64,000 nucleotides of DNA from Strongylocentrotus droebachiensis (lineage: Eukaryota; Echinodermata; Echinoidea; Camarodonta; Strongylocentrotidae): NCBI GenBank assembly GCA_035222895.1, contig JAVYIG010007187.1, positions 1 through 64,000 of the forward strand. The letters are read 5' to 3'. A program made the translations under genes and the position numbers. Below are positions 9,834-22,248 of the stretch, in pieces. Below the pieces are notes generated by a model that saw nothing but the letters and a program-made list of their open reading frames with translations, was not told the origin of the DNA and made no database searches. The first letter of the stretch is position 1. Every line of letters starts with the position of its first letter.

Positions 9834-10440
9834 TTTAGGATATAAATGAGCAAGCTATCGTAAGTCAAAGCCATATTTGTTTGTTATTTTTTATAGTTTT
9901 ATTAGCCTATTGTAATATTGCAGCAAAAGTGCATTTATGAGGATGTAAAGAGTGAAAATCTCGTTGCATATCTCATTCATCGCGGTCCTGCCGAACCGAA
10001 CCATTTGTTCCACTAGTACGGCATAGGCCGTACTTCAGTCTAAGAGAGTCGATGCTAATGTGTATTGACCTCTAGCACTGCATGCTTGCTGTGAGGCGGG
10101 TATTATTATACCTATACACAAATATACACACCACACATTATTGCATGGACTCTACACAGTCATGTCATCAATTGTCACTAAAGTACCAATTTTGAGTGAA
10201 ATCAGTTGAGTTTTGTACAGTGGTGTTTAAAATGTTGAGAATCAAAAGCACAGCTTTTACTACACAGCCAGGATAGTAATGCACCTATGTGTGATTAATA
10301 GCTGTGTTGATTTTGTTTTGATCTGAAAATTCTGAACTCGATCAATGTAAAGTAGACCGAAAATTAAAGAGAGGAGCCGACCTTACCCGAATAAGAGGCT
10401 AACGAACAAAAAGAGACAAAAAATTATAGTCTAAATATAA

Positions 10441-10520
10441 GTGGACAGAAATGATTGTCTGGTATGGGGATCGATCCGGAAGTGTGTAATAAAACTGATC
10501 CCCATACATAAAGGGTAACC
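10441..10520. repeat. Small hairpin-forming repeat, copy 2
   Basis: Resembles 331-412 in order and wording (GACAGAAAT, TGTCTGGTATGGGG, AATAAAACTGAT, CCCATACATA, GGGTAACC), but is more diverged and has shorter inverted arms. Confidence 0.35.
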
Positions 10521-11403
10521 TTGCCGCACTTTTTGCCAGAATCCGGTGACAAGTTTGCTTTATGTTGTTCTAGACTTAAATGTAGCTTGATTTAGAAAAA
10601 AAATAATGATTGGAAAGAAAGTAGATCTGATTTTCAAATAATGTTCTATAAAATTACATCCAAAATATTTGTAAAACATCAAAATATAAGGACTTAATTT
10701 CAGGTAACCTACAAGTACATTATGTAATTCTCTTGAAGATACTGCGCACAATGATATCGGCAATCACACAGAAACTGCATTGCGTAACCTCCCCTCACTA
10801 ACCAGTACAATCAAGACTTCAGTCTCTGTGTAAAGGCAGTCAGTGGAGCCTGACATAGTCTCTTTGGAACAATCATCAATATCAGAAACTAATTGAAGCT
10901 TACGGAAATAAAATGGGAAAATCCACCCTGATATTTTTGATGAGTAGAAATAAAAGGAGAATTTATAAAGTGACAAGTGAAATTGACAATTTTGAGGAAC
11001 AACTGATAAATATTTATTAAGAAAATAATAAATATTTACATTTACATTTTGCAAAATTTTATGAAAAATGTTGGTTTTATTTAATACCGTCCTTCCTTGC
11101 ATGTGCATGATTTCTAGCGGTACAATGCTCTTTGATTTTTGTTATGGTATGGTACACAACATCATTGACTCGGAGAACAATGGAATAATAATTACAATAA
11201 ACACCTTGAAACTTTATTTGTTATCTAATCAAATGCTAGCTACTTTGTATATGATCGGTCCATTTTATATTTACTTTCTGTTTAATGTCTTAATTAAATG
11301 TGTTTTTTTGTCAATTAAAATTTATCAAATTGAATTGAAGTTTTCCTTCGCATTATGATAATTATGTTATATTGCGATCTTACAAAATTTCAAAATTTCA
11401 AAT

Positions 11404-11421
11404 GGGGGGGGGGGGGGGGGG
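11404..11421 (+). repeat. Poly-G run (18 bp)
   Basis: Eighteen consecutive G, followed by CACCTGGGGC. A G-quadruplex former on this strand; its length is likely to be unstable or mis-called. Confidence 0.9.
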
Positions 11422-12460
11422 CACCTGGGGCAACATACAATTTTGGGGTTCATGCCCAGATGCCTTAGCTACATATGCTACTGATTGCACATTAACTTTT
11501 CATAAATATGTTTGATATAGATTCAAATATCACATGTTACTTATATCTCTTTTTATTTATACAGATCTCATACAACAGGCTGCCATATGATCCGGTGGTC
11601 ACGTGAGTAAATCTCTCCATCATGCTTCAACTAAAACAATCAGCTTGTCATTTTATTGTAAAAGGGATAATAGTCTGAAGATGATTGAATTTAATTTATT
11701 GATAGCTTCAGGAACATGAGAGAAGACTGAATTGGGGTAGAAGTGAAAAAAGTTTTACGAGCTCTCTCATTCTTTTAATTCCAATGTGGAACAATTTCTC
11801 TTAAAATAGCTCAATATCCTTGATTTTACAAGGCTTGATTAACAACTGTTAACTTGAAATCATTGTAATGCAGCTTTTAGACAGGGTCAGGGATTCTGTT
11901 AAAGGTAAAGACCAGTATTGGAAATGCCCCAATTTCAAAAAATGAAATGGAAGCTCTTTATTACCAATCATGTGAAAGAATATGTTTTGACTAATACATG
12001 ATAATAAAAAAATTGCAGGGAAACCGCCTACTAATTGATATATTTGGTAAATTAGTTTATCTATTGGACTGTGAGAGATAAACGCACGTGTCGTGCACGT
12101 GTGCGTAGTCCCATATACATCTTTCTGTGTACAGTGCTTGTAACTTTACGAAGACTGGGCCAAATTTCTTATCAGTTTGATGATTCCAGAACCTTGCAGT
12201 ACACATATATGCTAGATGATCAACCTTTTCTGATCGATTCCACAACGTTTCTTTCACAATGCAATCGCATGACCATAACTAGTCTTTATCTTTAATGTAG
12301 ATATTGAGAGAATGTGGGTGTTTTGGGGTCAAAGCTTGTATAATATTCTATAAAAACTACATGTACATGTAATAGAAAGGTTGTGATTCATGAAATTACA
12401 TTTAATAATCATATAATCTACCTACTGGTATAACTTTACTATGACTTTTTTCTGTTTATA

Positions 12461-13338
12461 CAGTGCGTCCCAGAAAAAACGAAACCGAGAAGTATCGATG
12501 TTTTATCATAACTTAATCACAATACCATAATTAATGAATGATACATATTTGGAAAGCTTAGAGTCTCCTCTTTCAGTTGATGCTACTCAGATGATGCATA
12601 TTTCACGCATGAGTGATTAAAAGCAATTTGAAGGAAGGAAGGAAACCAAAAAGACATTTGGCGGGCGGTATCTGAATTTCGAAGAAAAATTCACATTTCT
12701 AGAAAGTTGAGTTTCTGCCCTTTCATATGACACCTCAATCAGGAAAAAATAGCGAAAAATAACAAAGTCCTGTTTGTTTAAAGTAGCCCTTACATTTTCA
12801 TAATTTTAACAAACGAATTCGTTTTCACTGGTTGCCTGCCGTAGCAAAAAGCAGATTTGACAAAAGACTTAACTCCGTTTTGATGACAATCAGCCATGCA
12901 TGAAGACTCTCGTCTACGGCTGATTGTCAACGAAACGGAGTTTGTTAATTTCGTTTATTGATACGGCAGGCAGCCAGTGAAAACGAATTCGTTTAATAAA
13001 ATTATGAAAATGCAAGCACTACTTTAAACAAACAGAACTTTGTCATTCCTGGCTCATTTTTCCTGATTGAGGTGTCATATGAAAGGGCAGAAGCTCAACT
13101 TTCTAGAAATGTGATTTTTTCTTCGAAATTCAGATACTGTCCGCCAAATGTCTTTTTGGTTTCCTTCCTTCAAATTGCTTTTAATCACTCATGCGTGAAA
13201 TATGCATCATCTGAGTAGCATTACATGAGAGAGGAGACCCTAAGCTTTCCAAATATGTATCATTCATTAATTATAGTTGTGATTAAGTTATGATAGAACA
13301 TCGATACTTCTCGGTTTCGTTTTTTCTGGGACGCACTG
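12461..13338. mobile_element. Long foldback (palindromic) element, copy 1
   Basis: 878 bp that is nearly all inverted repeat. It starts CAGTGCGTCCCAGAAAAAAC and ends with the inverse. The arms of ~400 bp mirror each other with scattered mismatches, meeting near 12890-12920. TA flanks both ends (12459-12460 and 13339-13340), as for Tc1/mariner-type elements. No transposase frame is present, so it must have been moved in trans. The related copy at 18316-19105 confirms the ends. Unusually, the inverted repeat continues 11 bp past the TA on both sides. Confidence 0.85.
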
Positions 13339-13872
13339 TATAAACAGAAAATGTACAGTATGTCAAAAATATTGAATTGAAATTTGATTCCAATTATGTC
13401 TTATCTTTCACAGCGTCTGAATCGTGAGCTTTTCATCCATGCTGAGCCAGACGTTCAATCGGACTGAGGCCCAGTAAGTAACTCAATCAATATTCTGAAA
13501 ATAGATTCATGAGATATCTGCATTTTCAATACTGATGGTAATATCATGGATTGCCAAGGGTATTGGTTCATATCTAATGAAGAAAGCTATACAACTAAAA
13601 TAACAATATGTGTGATAGGTATATCGCAGCTTTTGAATTGTAAAAGGAATTGCCTTACCAAGTGGTATAGGTTGGTTCACCATTGAAGTCTTTCATGATA
13701 TTTTACCATGATCCTAAATTAATCTCATGTAATTAAAAAATAATAATGAGATCGATGAACTTTGATGTTGACATTTTGAATACTAAACATTAATGATAGT
13801 ATTCTAGAAACTTTCAGTCATTTTAGACCTATTGCTAAACAGTTTCTTTCCTTCAATAATCATGGGTGAATG
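13339..13872. other. Unique DNA with a possible 60-bp exon
   Basis: Segment 13414-13473 is preceded by TTATCTTTCACAG and followed by GTAAGTA, good acceptor and donor matches. Frame 1 reads RLNRELFIHAEPDVQSD then stop. With no homology seen, this is only a candidate exon end. The rest shows nothing. Confidence 0.3.
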
Positions 13873-14395
13873 TTAAAGGTAATACAAAGTTTTGGGAGAT
13901 TTTGAAAATTGGGTGGCTAGTGATTCTTTACAATTTTGATATATTTGGATGCCCCTGTGGATGTATTATAAGCACTAGAAAATTAAGACCCTAAAACACT
14001 TCTGCTTTCAAGAAAAATTGAATATAAAAATTTACCGGTGCTCCTGGTAAATTTTGATAAGTTTCAAATGGCGCCTATTGCCGTACAATGGTAGCTGCGA
14101 CCATGAAAATCTCAGAATATGTAATTGTGATGTATAATTTCCAAACAGGAATAGCTAATCGGTCGATTTTAGTCCAGAAATATTGTTTCATAGCTTAAAT
14201 AATATCTTGACCTTGAGAGGGAGCTTTACAACATAAAGAGTTTACTATTTACAATTGTATAACTTTAGACTTGATTTCAACCACGACAATGACCACTGAA
14301 TATTGTAGGATCGCATATGCTTAATTCCAATATGTTCATTTGAACCGAAGTCACCATAACCATAACCCCATACCAAAACTTTGTATTACCTTTAA
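13873..14395. mobile_element. MITE family A, intact copy
   Basis: 523 bp bounded by 23-bp perfect terminal inverted repeats starting TTAAAGGTAATACAAAGTTT, with TTAA at both outer edges. It gives the uninterrupted reference for the copy broken by BEL at 917-9833. No coding capacity, so non-autonomous. Confidence 0.85.
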
Positions 14396-14580
14396 ATAGT
14401 ATATGAAGTGGAGAAACAAAATCTATGACTTGTTTAAAAAGTTCATAACTGCAACGTAGAGAATACAATTGTGAATACAATATATTTTTGGGTATTCTCC
14501 AGCAGGCAGACGTGAAATAAGAGCTACCATCATACAAGGACTCCCAGTATACAACATATTCTAAATTCATCTGTAAAACC
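14396..14580. other. Short unique spacer
   Basis: Nothing recognised between the MITE and the minisatellite. Confidence 0.4.
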
Positions 14581-15272
14581 AGCATTCCTGCCTTCCTGCC
14601 TAATTCACACCATATTCACCGCCAGCATTCCTGCCTTCCTGCCTTCCTGCCTATCCCGCCGCATTCACACCAGATTCACCACCAGATTCACCACCAGCAT
14701 TCCTGCCTTTCCCGCCGCATTCACCACCAGATTCACCACCAGATTCACCGCCAGCATTCCTGCCTTCCTGCCTTTCCCGCCGCATTCACACCAGGTACAC
14801 CACCAGATTCACCACCAGCATTCCTGCCTTTCCCGCCGCATTCACACCAGATTCACCACCAGATTCACCACCAGCATTCCTGCCTTTCCCGCCGCATTCA
14901 CACCAGATTCACCACCAGATTCACCACCAGCATTCCTGCCTTTCCCGCCGCATTCACACCAGATTCACCACCAGATTCACCGCCAGCATTCCTGCCTTCC
15001 TGCCTTTCCCGCTGCATTCACACCAGGTACACCACCAGAACCACCACCAGATTCACCACCAGCATTCCTGCCTTCCTGCTTTTCCCGCCGCATTCACACC
15101 AGATTCACCACCAGCATTTCTGCCTTCCTGCTTTTCCTGCCGCATTCACACCAGATTCACCACCAGCATTCCTGCCTTCCTGCCTTTCCCGCTGCATTCA
15201 CACCAGATTCACACCAGATTCACACCAGATTCACCACCAGCATTCCTGACCCATTCACACTAGATTCACCAC
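14581..15272. repeat. Minisatellite, ~56-bp unit of CATTCCTGCC / ATTCACCACCAG blocks
   Basis: Built from two short modules, (GCATTCCTGCCTTCC) and (AGATTCACCACC), in varying numbers with TTTCCCGCCGCATTCACACC between them. The basic unit is about 56 bp. Unit length is not a multiple of three and varies between copies, so a proline-rich reading is not kept in frame. I treat it as non-coding. It ends next to CTTCCCAACAG, an acceptor-like sequence. Confidence 0.85.
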
Positions 15273-15654
15273 TTCGTCTGCCTTCCCAACAGGTACCGTT
15301 TCTTGACAGTCTATTCACTTATTAGTTTCCATCATTTGTACCATTATTATTTGATGTCCTTGTATAGCTCTTATTTTACGTGGATTCTATAGTGTTGCTT
15401 CCCATGGCAAGAGGTTCATTGTTGACAAAATTTTATGTATGGATGGTTAACATTGAACAAGAAATGTTCCATTTGTCTTCCTAAAATGGTCCTTATGACC
15501 TATATTCACATTCTTGCCTCTTTCCCATTACCTACTTCCATATCACATTACGTCCATATTCCAATGTTTTACATGATGTGGTTTCCTAGTTCCACAATGC
15601 CGCGGAATGTCACTTCCCTTGTATCCAATTCAGTTTACATATATATATTTTTTT
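15273..15654. other. Unique spacer before the 166-bp satellite
   Basis: No gene recognised; an open frame from 15435 runs on into the satellite and is not credible. Confidence 0.4.
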
Positions 15655-18600
15655 CATATAAGAATGCCATTCTTAGGTATAAACAATTGACCTGGGGTTG
15701 TGAAGTCTGGGTTCATGGTCCAGCAAAGCATTTATGTCCTTGGGAAAGACATTAATCTATATATTTCCCATCGTCAGTTACTTTATTTCAAATTATATCC
15801 CTTTTATGTCTCTGATTAGGTATAAACATGCCATTCTTTGGTATAAACAATTGACCTGGGGTTGTGAAGTCTGGGTTCATGGTCCAGCAAAGCATTTATG
15901 TCCTTGGGCAAGACATTAATCTATATATTTCCCATCGTCAGTTACTTTATTTCCAATTATATCCCTTTTATGTCTCTGATTAGGTATAAACATGCCATTC
16001 TTTGGTATAAACAATTGACCTGGGGTTGTGAAGTGTCTTGGTTCATGGTCCAGCAAAGCATTTATGTCCTTGGGAAAGACATTAATCTATATATTTCCCA
16101 TCGTCAGTTACTTTATTTCCAATTATATCCCTTTTATGTCTCTGATTAGGTATAAACATGCCATTCTTTGGTATAAACAATTGACCTGGGGTTGTGAAGT
16201 GTCTGGGTTCATGGTCCAGCAAAGCATTTATGTCCTTGGGAAAGACATTAATCTATATATTTCCCATCGTCAGTTACTTTATTTCCAATTATATCCCTTT
16301 TATGTCTCTGATTAGGTATAAACATGCCATTCTTTGGCATAAACAATTGACCTGGGGTTGTGAAGTGTCTTGGTTCATGGTCCAGCAAAGCATTTATGTC
16401 CTTGGGAAAGACATTAATCTATATATTTCCCATCGTCAGTTACTTTATTTCCAATTATATCCCTTTTATGTCTCTGATTAGGTATAAACATGCCATTCTT
16501 AGGTATAAACAATTGACTTGGGGTTGTGAAGTGTCTGGGTTCATGGTCCAGCAAAGCATTTATGTCCTTGGGAAAGACATTAATCTATATATTTCCCATC
16601 GTCAGTTACTTTATTTCCAATTATATCCCTTTTATGTCTCTGATTAGGTATAAACATGCCATTCTTTGGTATAAACAATTGACCTGGGGTTGTGAAGTGT
16701 CTTGGTTCATGGTCCAGCAAAGCATTTATGTCCTTGGGAAAGACATTAATCTATATATTTCCCATCGTCAGTTACTTTATTTCCAATTATATCCCTTTTA
16801 TGTCTCTGATTAGGTATAAACATGCCATTCTTTGGTATAAACAATTGACCTGGGGTTGTGAAGTGTCTTGGTTCATGGTCCAGCAAAGCATTTATGTCCT
16901 TGGGAAAGACATTAATCTATATATTTCCCATCGTCAGTTACTTTATTTCCAATTATATCCCTTTTATGTCTCTGATTAGGTATAAACATGCCATTCTTTG
17001 GTATAAACAATTGACCTGGGGTTGTGAAGTGTCTTGGTTCATGGTCCAGCAAAGCATTTATGTCCTTGGGAAAGACATTAATCTATATATTTCCCATCGT
17101 CAGTTACTTTATTTCCAATTATATCCCTTTTATGTCTCTGATTAGGTATAAACATGCCATTCTTTGGTATAAACAATTGACCTGGGGTTGTGAAGTGTCT
17201 TGGTTCATGGTCCAGCAAAGCATTTATGTCCTTGGGAAAGACATTAATCTACATGTATATATTTCCCATCGTCAGTTACTTTATTTCCAATTATATCCCT
17301 TTTATGTCTCTGATTAGGTATAAACATGCCATTCTTTGGTATAAACAATTGACCTGGGGTTGTGAAGTGTCTTGGTTCATAGTCCAGCAAAGCATTTATG
17401 TCCTTGGGAAAGACATTAATCTATATATTTCCCATCGTCAGTTACTTTATTTCCAATTATATCCCTTTTATGTCTCTGATTAGGTATAAACATGCCATTC
17501 TTTGGTATAAACAATTGACCTGGGGTTGTGAAGTGTCTTGGTTCATGGTCCAGCAAAGCATTTATGTCCTTGGGAAAGACATTAATCTATATATTTCCCA
17601 TCGTCAGTTACTTTATTTCCAATTATATCCCTTTTATGTCTCTGATTAGGTATAAACATGCCATTCTTTGGTATAAACAATTGACCTGGGGTTGTGAAGT
17701 GTCTTGGTTCATGGTCCAGCAAAGCATTTATGTCCTTGGGAAAGACATTAATCTATATATTTCCCATCGTCAGTTACTTTATTTCAAATTATATCCCTTT
17801 TTACGTCTCTGATTAGGCATAAACATGCCATTCTTTGGTATAAACAATTGACCTGGGGTTGTGAAGTGTCTGGGTTCATGGTCCAGCAAAGCATTTATGT
17901 CCTTGGGCAATACATTAAGCTATATATTTCCCATTGTCAATTTCATTATTGTCAATTATTTCCCATTCTAAGTCTCCAAATACATATATTTCTTCAAATA
18001 AAAATGCCATTCTATAGCTACAAGAATGGACCTTCAGTTGAGAAATGTCTGGGTATATGGTACAGCAAAGCAGTTATGTCCTTGGGCAAGACATTAAGCT
18101 AATACATTTCCCATTGTCAATTTCATTATGTTAATTCATATCCCCTTCTAAGTCTCTGAATAAGAATTTGTTCTAATAAACACTCCATTCTTTGGTATAA
18201 ACAATTGACCTGGGGTTGTGAAGTGTCTGGATTCATGGTCCAGCAAAGCATTTATGTCCTTGTGCAAGACATTAATCTATATATTTCCCATTGTCAATTT
18301 CAAAATGTTAATGTACAGTGCGTCCCAGAAAAAACGAAACCGAGAATTATCAATGTTTTATCATAACTTAGTCATATTTATAATTAAAAATGAACATTTT
18401 TGGAAAGCTTAGATCCTCCTCTTTCATTCAATGCAACTCATATGATGCATATTTCACGCATGAATGATTAAAATGAATTTGAAGAGAGGAAACCATAAAG
18501 TCATTTGGCGGACGGTTTCTGAATTTCAAAGAGAAAATCACATTTCTAGAAAGTTCAGTTTTTGCCCTTTCATATGACACCTCAACCTGGAAAAATGAGC

Positions 18601-21600
18601 AAGGAATGACATAGTTCTGTGTGTTTAAAGTAGTGCTTGCATTTCCATAATTTTATCAAACAAATTCGTTTTCACTACATGGCTGATTGTCAACTAAACG
18701 GAGTTAAGTCTGTTGTTAATTCTGTTGGTTGCTACGGCAGGCAGCAAGTGAAAACGAATTTGTTTAATGAAATTATGGAAATGCAAGCACTACTTTAAAC
18801 AAACAGAACTTTGTTATTCCTAGCTCATTTTTCCTAAGGTGTCATATGAAAGGGCAGAAACTCAAATTTCTAGAAATTTGATTTTCTCTTTGAAATTCAG
18901 ATATCGTCCGCCAAATGACTTTTTGGTTTCCTTTCTTCAAATTGATTTTAATCACTTATGCATGAAATATGCATTATATGAGTTGCATCAAATGAAAGAG
19001 GAGGATCTAAGCTTTCCAGAAATGTGTCATTTATCAATTACAATTGTGATTAAGTTATAATAAAACATCAATAAATCTCGGTTTCGTTTTTTCTGGGACG
19101 CACTGTATATCCCTTTCTAAGTTTCTGGTTAAGTATTTGTTGTCATAAACATGCCATTCTTTGGTATAAACAATTGACCTGGGGTTGTGAAGTGTCTGGG
19201 AAAATGGTACAAATAAAGCAGTTATGTCCTTGGGCAAGACATTAATCTGTATATTTCCCATTGTCAATTTCAAAATGTTAATTTATATCCCTTTCTAAGT
19301 CTCTAATTAAGCATAGATTTTTTCTTTAAAACTTTCCATTTTTTGGTTTCAAAAATTAACCTGGGGTTGTGAAATGTCCTAGTTCATGGTCCAGCACAGC
19401 ATTTATGTCCCTAGGCAAGACATTAATCTATACATTTCCCATTGTCATTTTCATAATGTCAATTATATCCCTTTTCAAGTCCCTTTCTAAGTCTCTGATT
19501 AATAAACATGCCATTCAATAGGTAAAAGAATTGACCCGGGGCTGTGATATATCTGGGTTCATGGTCCAGCAATGCATTTATGTCCTTGCGCAAGACATTA
19601 AGCTATATATTTCCCATTGTCAATTTCATAATGTCAATTTCATAATGTTAATTTATATCCCTTTTTACGTCTCTGATTAGGTATAAACATGCCATTCTTT
19701 GGTATAAACAATTGACCCGGGTTTAGTGTCAGGGTTCATGGTCCAGCAAAGCATTCATGTCCTTGGGCAAGACATTAAGCTATATATTTCCCATTGTCAA
19801 TTTCATAATGTCAATTTCATAATGTTAATTTATATCCCTTTTTACGTCTCTGATTAGGTATAAACATGCCATTCTTTGGTATAAACAATTGACCCGGGTT
19901 TAGTGTCAGGGTTCATGGTCCAGCAAAGCATTCATGTCCTTGGGCAAGACATTCATCAATATATTTTCTATTGTCAATTTCATTATTGTCAATTATATCC
20001 CTTTTTAAGACTCTGAATAATTACATATTTTTTCATATAAAAATGACATTCTATGGCTGAAAGAATTGACCTGGAGTTGTGAAGTATCTGAGTTCATGGT
20101 CAAGCAAAGCATTTATGTCCTTTGGCAAGACATTAATCTCTACATTTCCCATTGTCAATTTCATTATTGTCAATTATTTCCCTTTCTAAGTCTCTAAATA
20201 CATATATTATAAAAATGACATTCTATAGCTACAAGAATGGACCTTCAGTTGAGAAATGTCTGGGTATATAGTACAGCAAAGCAGTTATGTCCTTGTGCAA
20301 GACATTAAGCTATATATTTCCCATTTTCAATTTCATAATGTTAATTCATATCCCTTTCTAAGTCTCTGAATAAGAATTTGTTCTAATAAACACTCCATTC
20401 TTTGGTATAAACAATTGACCTGGGGTTGTGAAGTGTCTGGATTCATGGTCCAGCAAAGCATTCATGTCCTTGGGCAAGACATTCATCAATATATTTTCTA
20501 TTGTCAATTTCATTATTGTCAATTATATCCCTTTTTAAGACTCTGAATAATTACATATTTTTTCATATAAAAATGCCATTCTATGGCTAAAAGAATTGAC
20601 CTGGGGTTGTGAAGTGTCTGAGTTCATGGTCAAGCAAAGCATTTATGTTCTTGGGAAAGACATTAATCTATATATTTCCCATTGTCAATTATATGGCTTT
20701 CTGAGTCTCTGATTTATAAACATGCCATTCTAAAGCTAAAAGAATGGACCTAGGGTTGTGAAATGTCTGGGTTCATGGTCCAGCAAAGCATTTATGTTCT
20801 TGGGCAAGACATTAATCTATATACTTCCCATTGTCAAATTTTAAAATGTTAATTTATCCCGGAAAACTTATATCCCTTACTACGTCTCTGATTACTCATA
20901 TTTTATGAATTAAAAATGCCATTCTATAGCTACAAAAAGTTACCGGGGTTGTAAAATGTCTGGGTTCATGGTCCAGCAAAGCATTTATGTCCTTGGGCAA
21001 GACATTAATCTATATATTTCCTATTGTCAATTTCATAATTTTAATCTATATCCCTAAGTCTCTGATTTATAAACATGCCATTATAAAGATAAAAGAATGG
21101 ACCTGAGGTTGTGAAGTGTCTGAGTTCATGGTCCAGCAAAGCATTTATGTCCTTGGGCAAGACATTAATCTATATATTTCCTATCGTCAATTTCATAATT
21201 TTAATCTATATCCCTAAGTCTCTGATTTATAAACATGCCATTATAAAGATAAAAGAATGGACCTGAGGTTGTGAAGTGTCTGAGTTCATGGTCCAGCAAA
21301 GCATTTATGTCCTTGGGCAAGACATTAATCTATATATTTCCTATTGTCAATTTCATAATTTTAATCTATATCCCTAAGTCTCTGATTTATAAACATGCCA
21401 TTATAAAGATAAAAGAATGGACCTGAGGTTCTGAAGTGTCTGGGTTCATGGTCCAGCAAAGCATTTATGTCCTTGGGCAAGACATTAATCTATATATTTC
21501 CTATTGTCAATTTCATAATTTTAATCTATATCCCTAAGTCTCTGATTTATAAACATGCCATTATAAAGATAAAAGAATGGACCTGAGGTTGTGAAGTGTC

Positions 21601-22190
21601 TGGGTTCATGGTCCAGCAAAGCATTTATGTCCTTGGGAAAGACATTAATCTATATATTTCCAATCGTCAGTTACTTTATTTCCAATTATATCCCTTTTAT
21701 GTCTCTGATTAGGTATAAGCATGCCATTCTTTGGTATAAACAATTGACCTGGGGTTGTGAAGTGTCTGGGTTCATGGTCCAGCAAAGCATTCATGTTCTT
21801 GGGAAAGACATTAATCTATATATTTCCCATTGTCAATTTCAAAATGTTCATTTATATCCCTTTCTAAGTCTTTGATTAAGAATTTGTTCTCATAAACATG
21901 CCATTATTTGGTATCAACAATTGACCTTGGGTTGTAAAGTGTCTGGGTTCAAGGTCCAGCAAAGCATTCATGACCTTTGTCAAGACATTAATCTATATAA
22001 TTATTTCCCATTGTCAGTTACTTAACTTCAAACTATATCCCTTTTTAATTCTCAAAGTATATACATATGCCATTCTTTAGCTAAAACAATTGACCTTGGG
22101 TTGTAAAGTGTTTTGGTTCATGGCCCAACAAAGCAATAATATCTTTGGGCAAGAAATTTATTGATATGTGCTATTGTATATTCTACATTT
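15655..22190 (+). repeat. Satellite array, ~166-bp monomer
   Basis: Around 35 monomers can be followed by the anchors CAAAGCATTTATGTCCTTGG and GACATTAATCTATATATTTC. About 14 copies at 15655-17830 are nearly identical at exactly 166 bp (one has a 6-bp insertion at ~17250). From there to 22190 copies are diverged, 158-185 bp, with local sub-families: two 178-bp copies at ~19660-19930 and four ~160-bp copies at ~21051-21690. Because 166 is not divisible by three, the ~95-codon open frames seen in each copy shift frame and are not genes. The portion GGTTCATGGTCC...CCTTGGGCAAGACATTAA resembles the tail of tRNA-derived SINEs. A foldback element interrupts the array at 18316-19105. Confidence 0.95.
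18316..19105. mobile_element. Long foldback element, copy 2, inside the satellite
   Basis: 790 bp with the same ends as 12461-13338, flanked by TA (18314-18315 and 19106-19107). Removing it together with one TA restores ...AAAATGTTAATGTATATCCC..., which matches other satellite monomers (for example near 19275). The target and the 2-bp duplication are therefore directly visible. The arms are more diverged than in copy 1, and the centre differs. Confidence 0.9.
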
Positions 22191-22248
22191 TGTCCCTATC
22201 CTTTCTTATAATTCAAAATACACAATGCCACGTAAAGCCTTCACATCT

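Larger units (their letters stand above)
9834..12460. other. Unique DNA, no convincing gene
   Basis: Open frames up to 114 codons occur but are low-complexity and Phe/Leu/Tyr-rich, as expected by chance in AT-rich DNA. A 38-bp segment at 11565-11602 is bounded by a pyrimidine tract plus TATACAG and by CAC|GTGAGT, so it could be a small exon (see findings). Confidence 0.4.

Noticed and set aside
14581..15272. Proline-rich coding exon (collagen-like)
   Set aside because: The repeat unit of ~56 bp and its variable modules do not keep a reading frame, and no Gly-X-Y pattern occurs.
15898..17812. Series of overlapping ~95-codon frames, one per satellite monomer
   Set aside because: They repeat with the 166-bp period, read the same DNA in two shifting frames, and follow from the absence of stops in the monomer.
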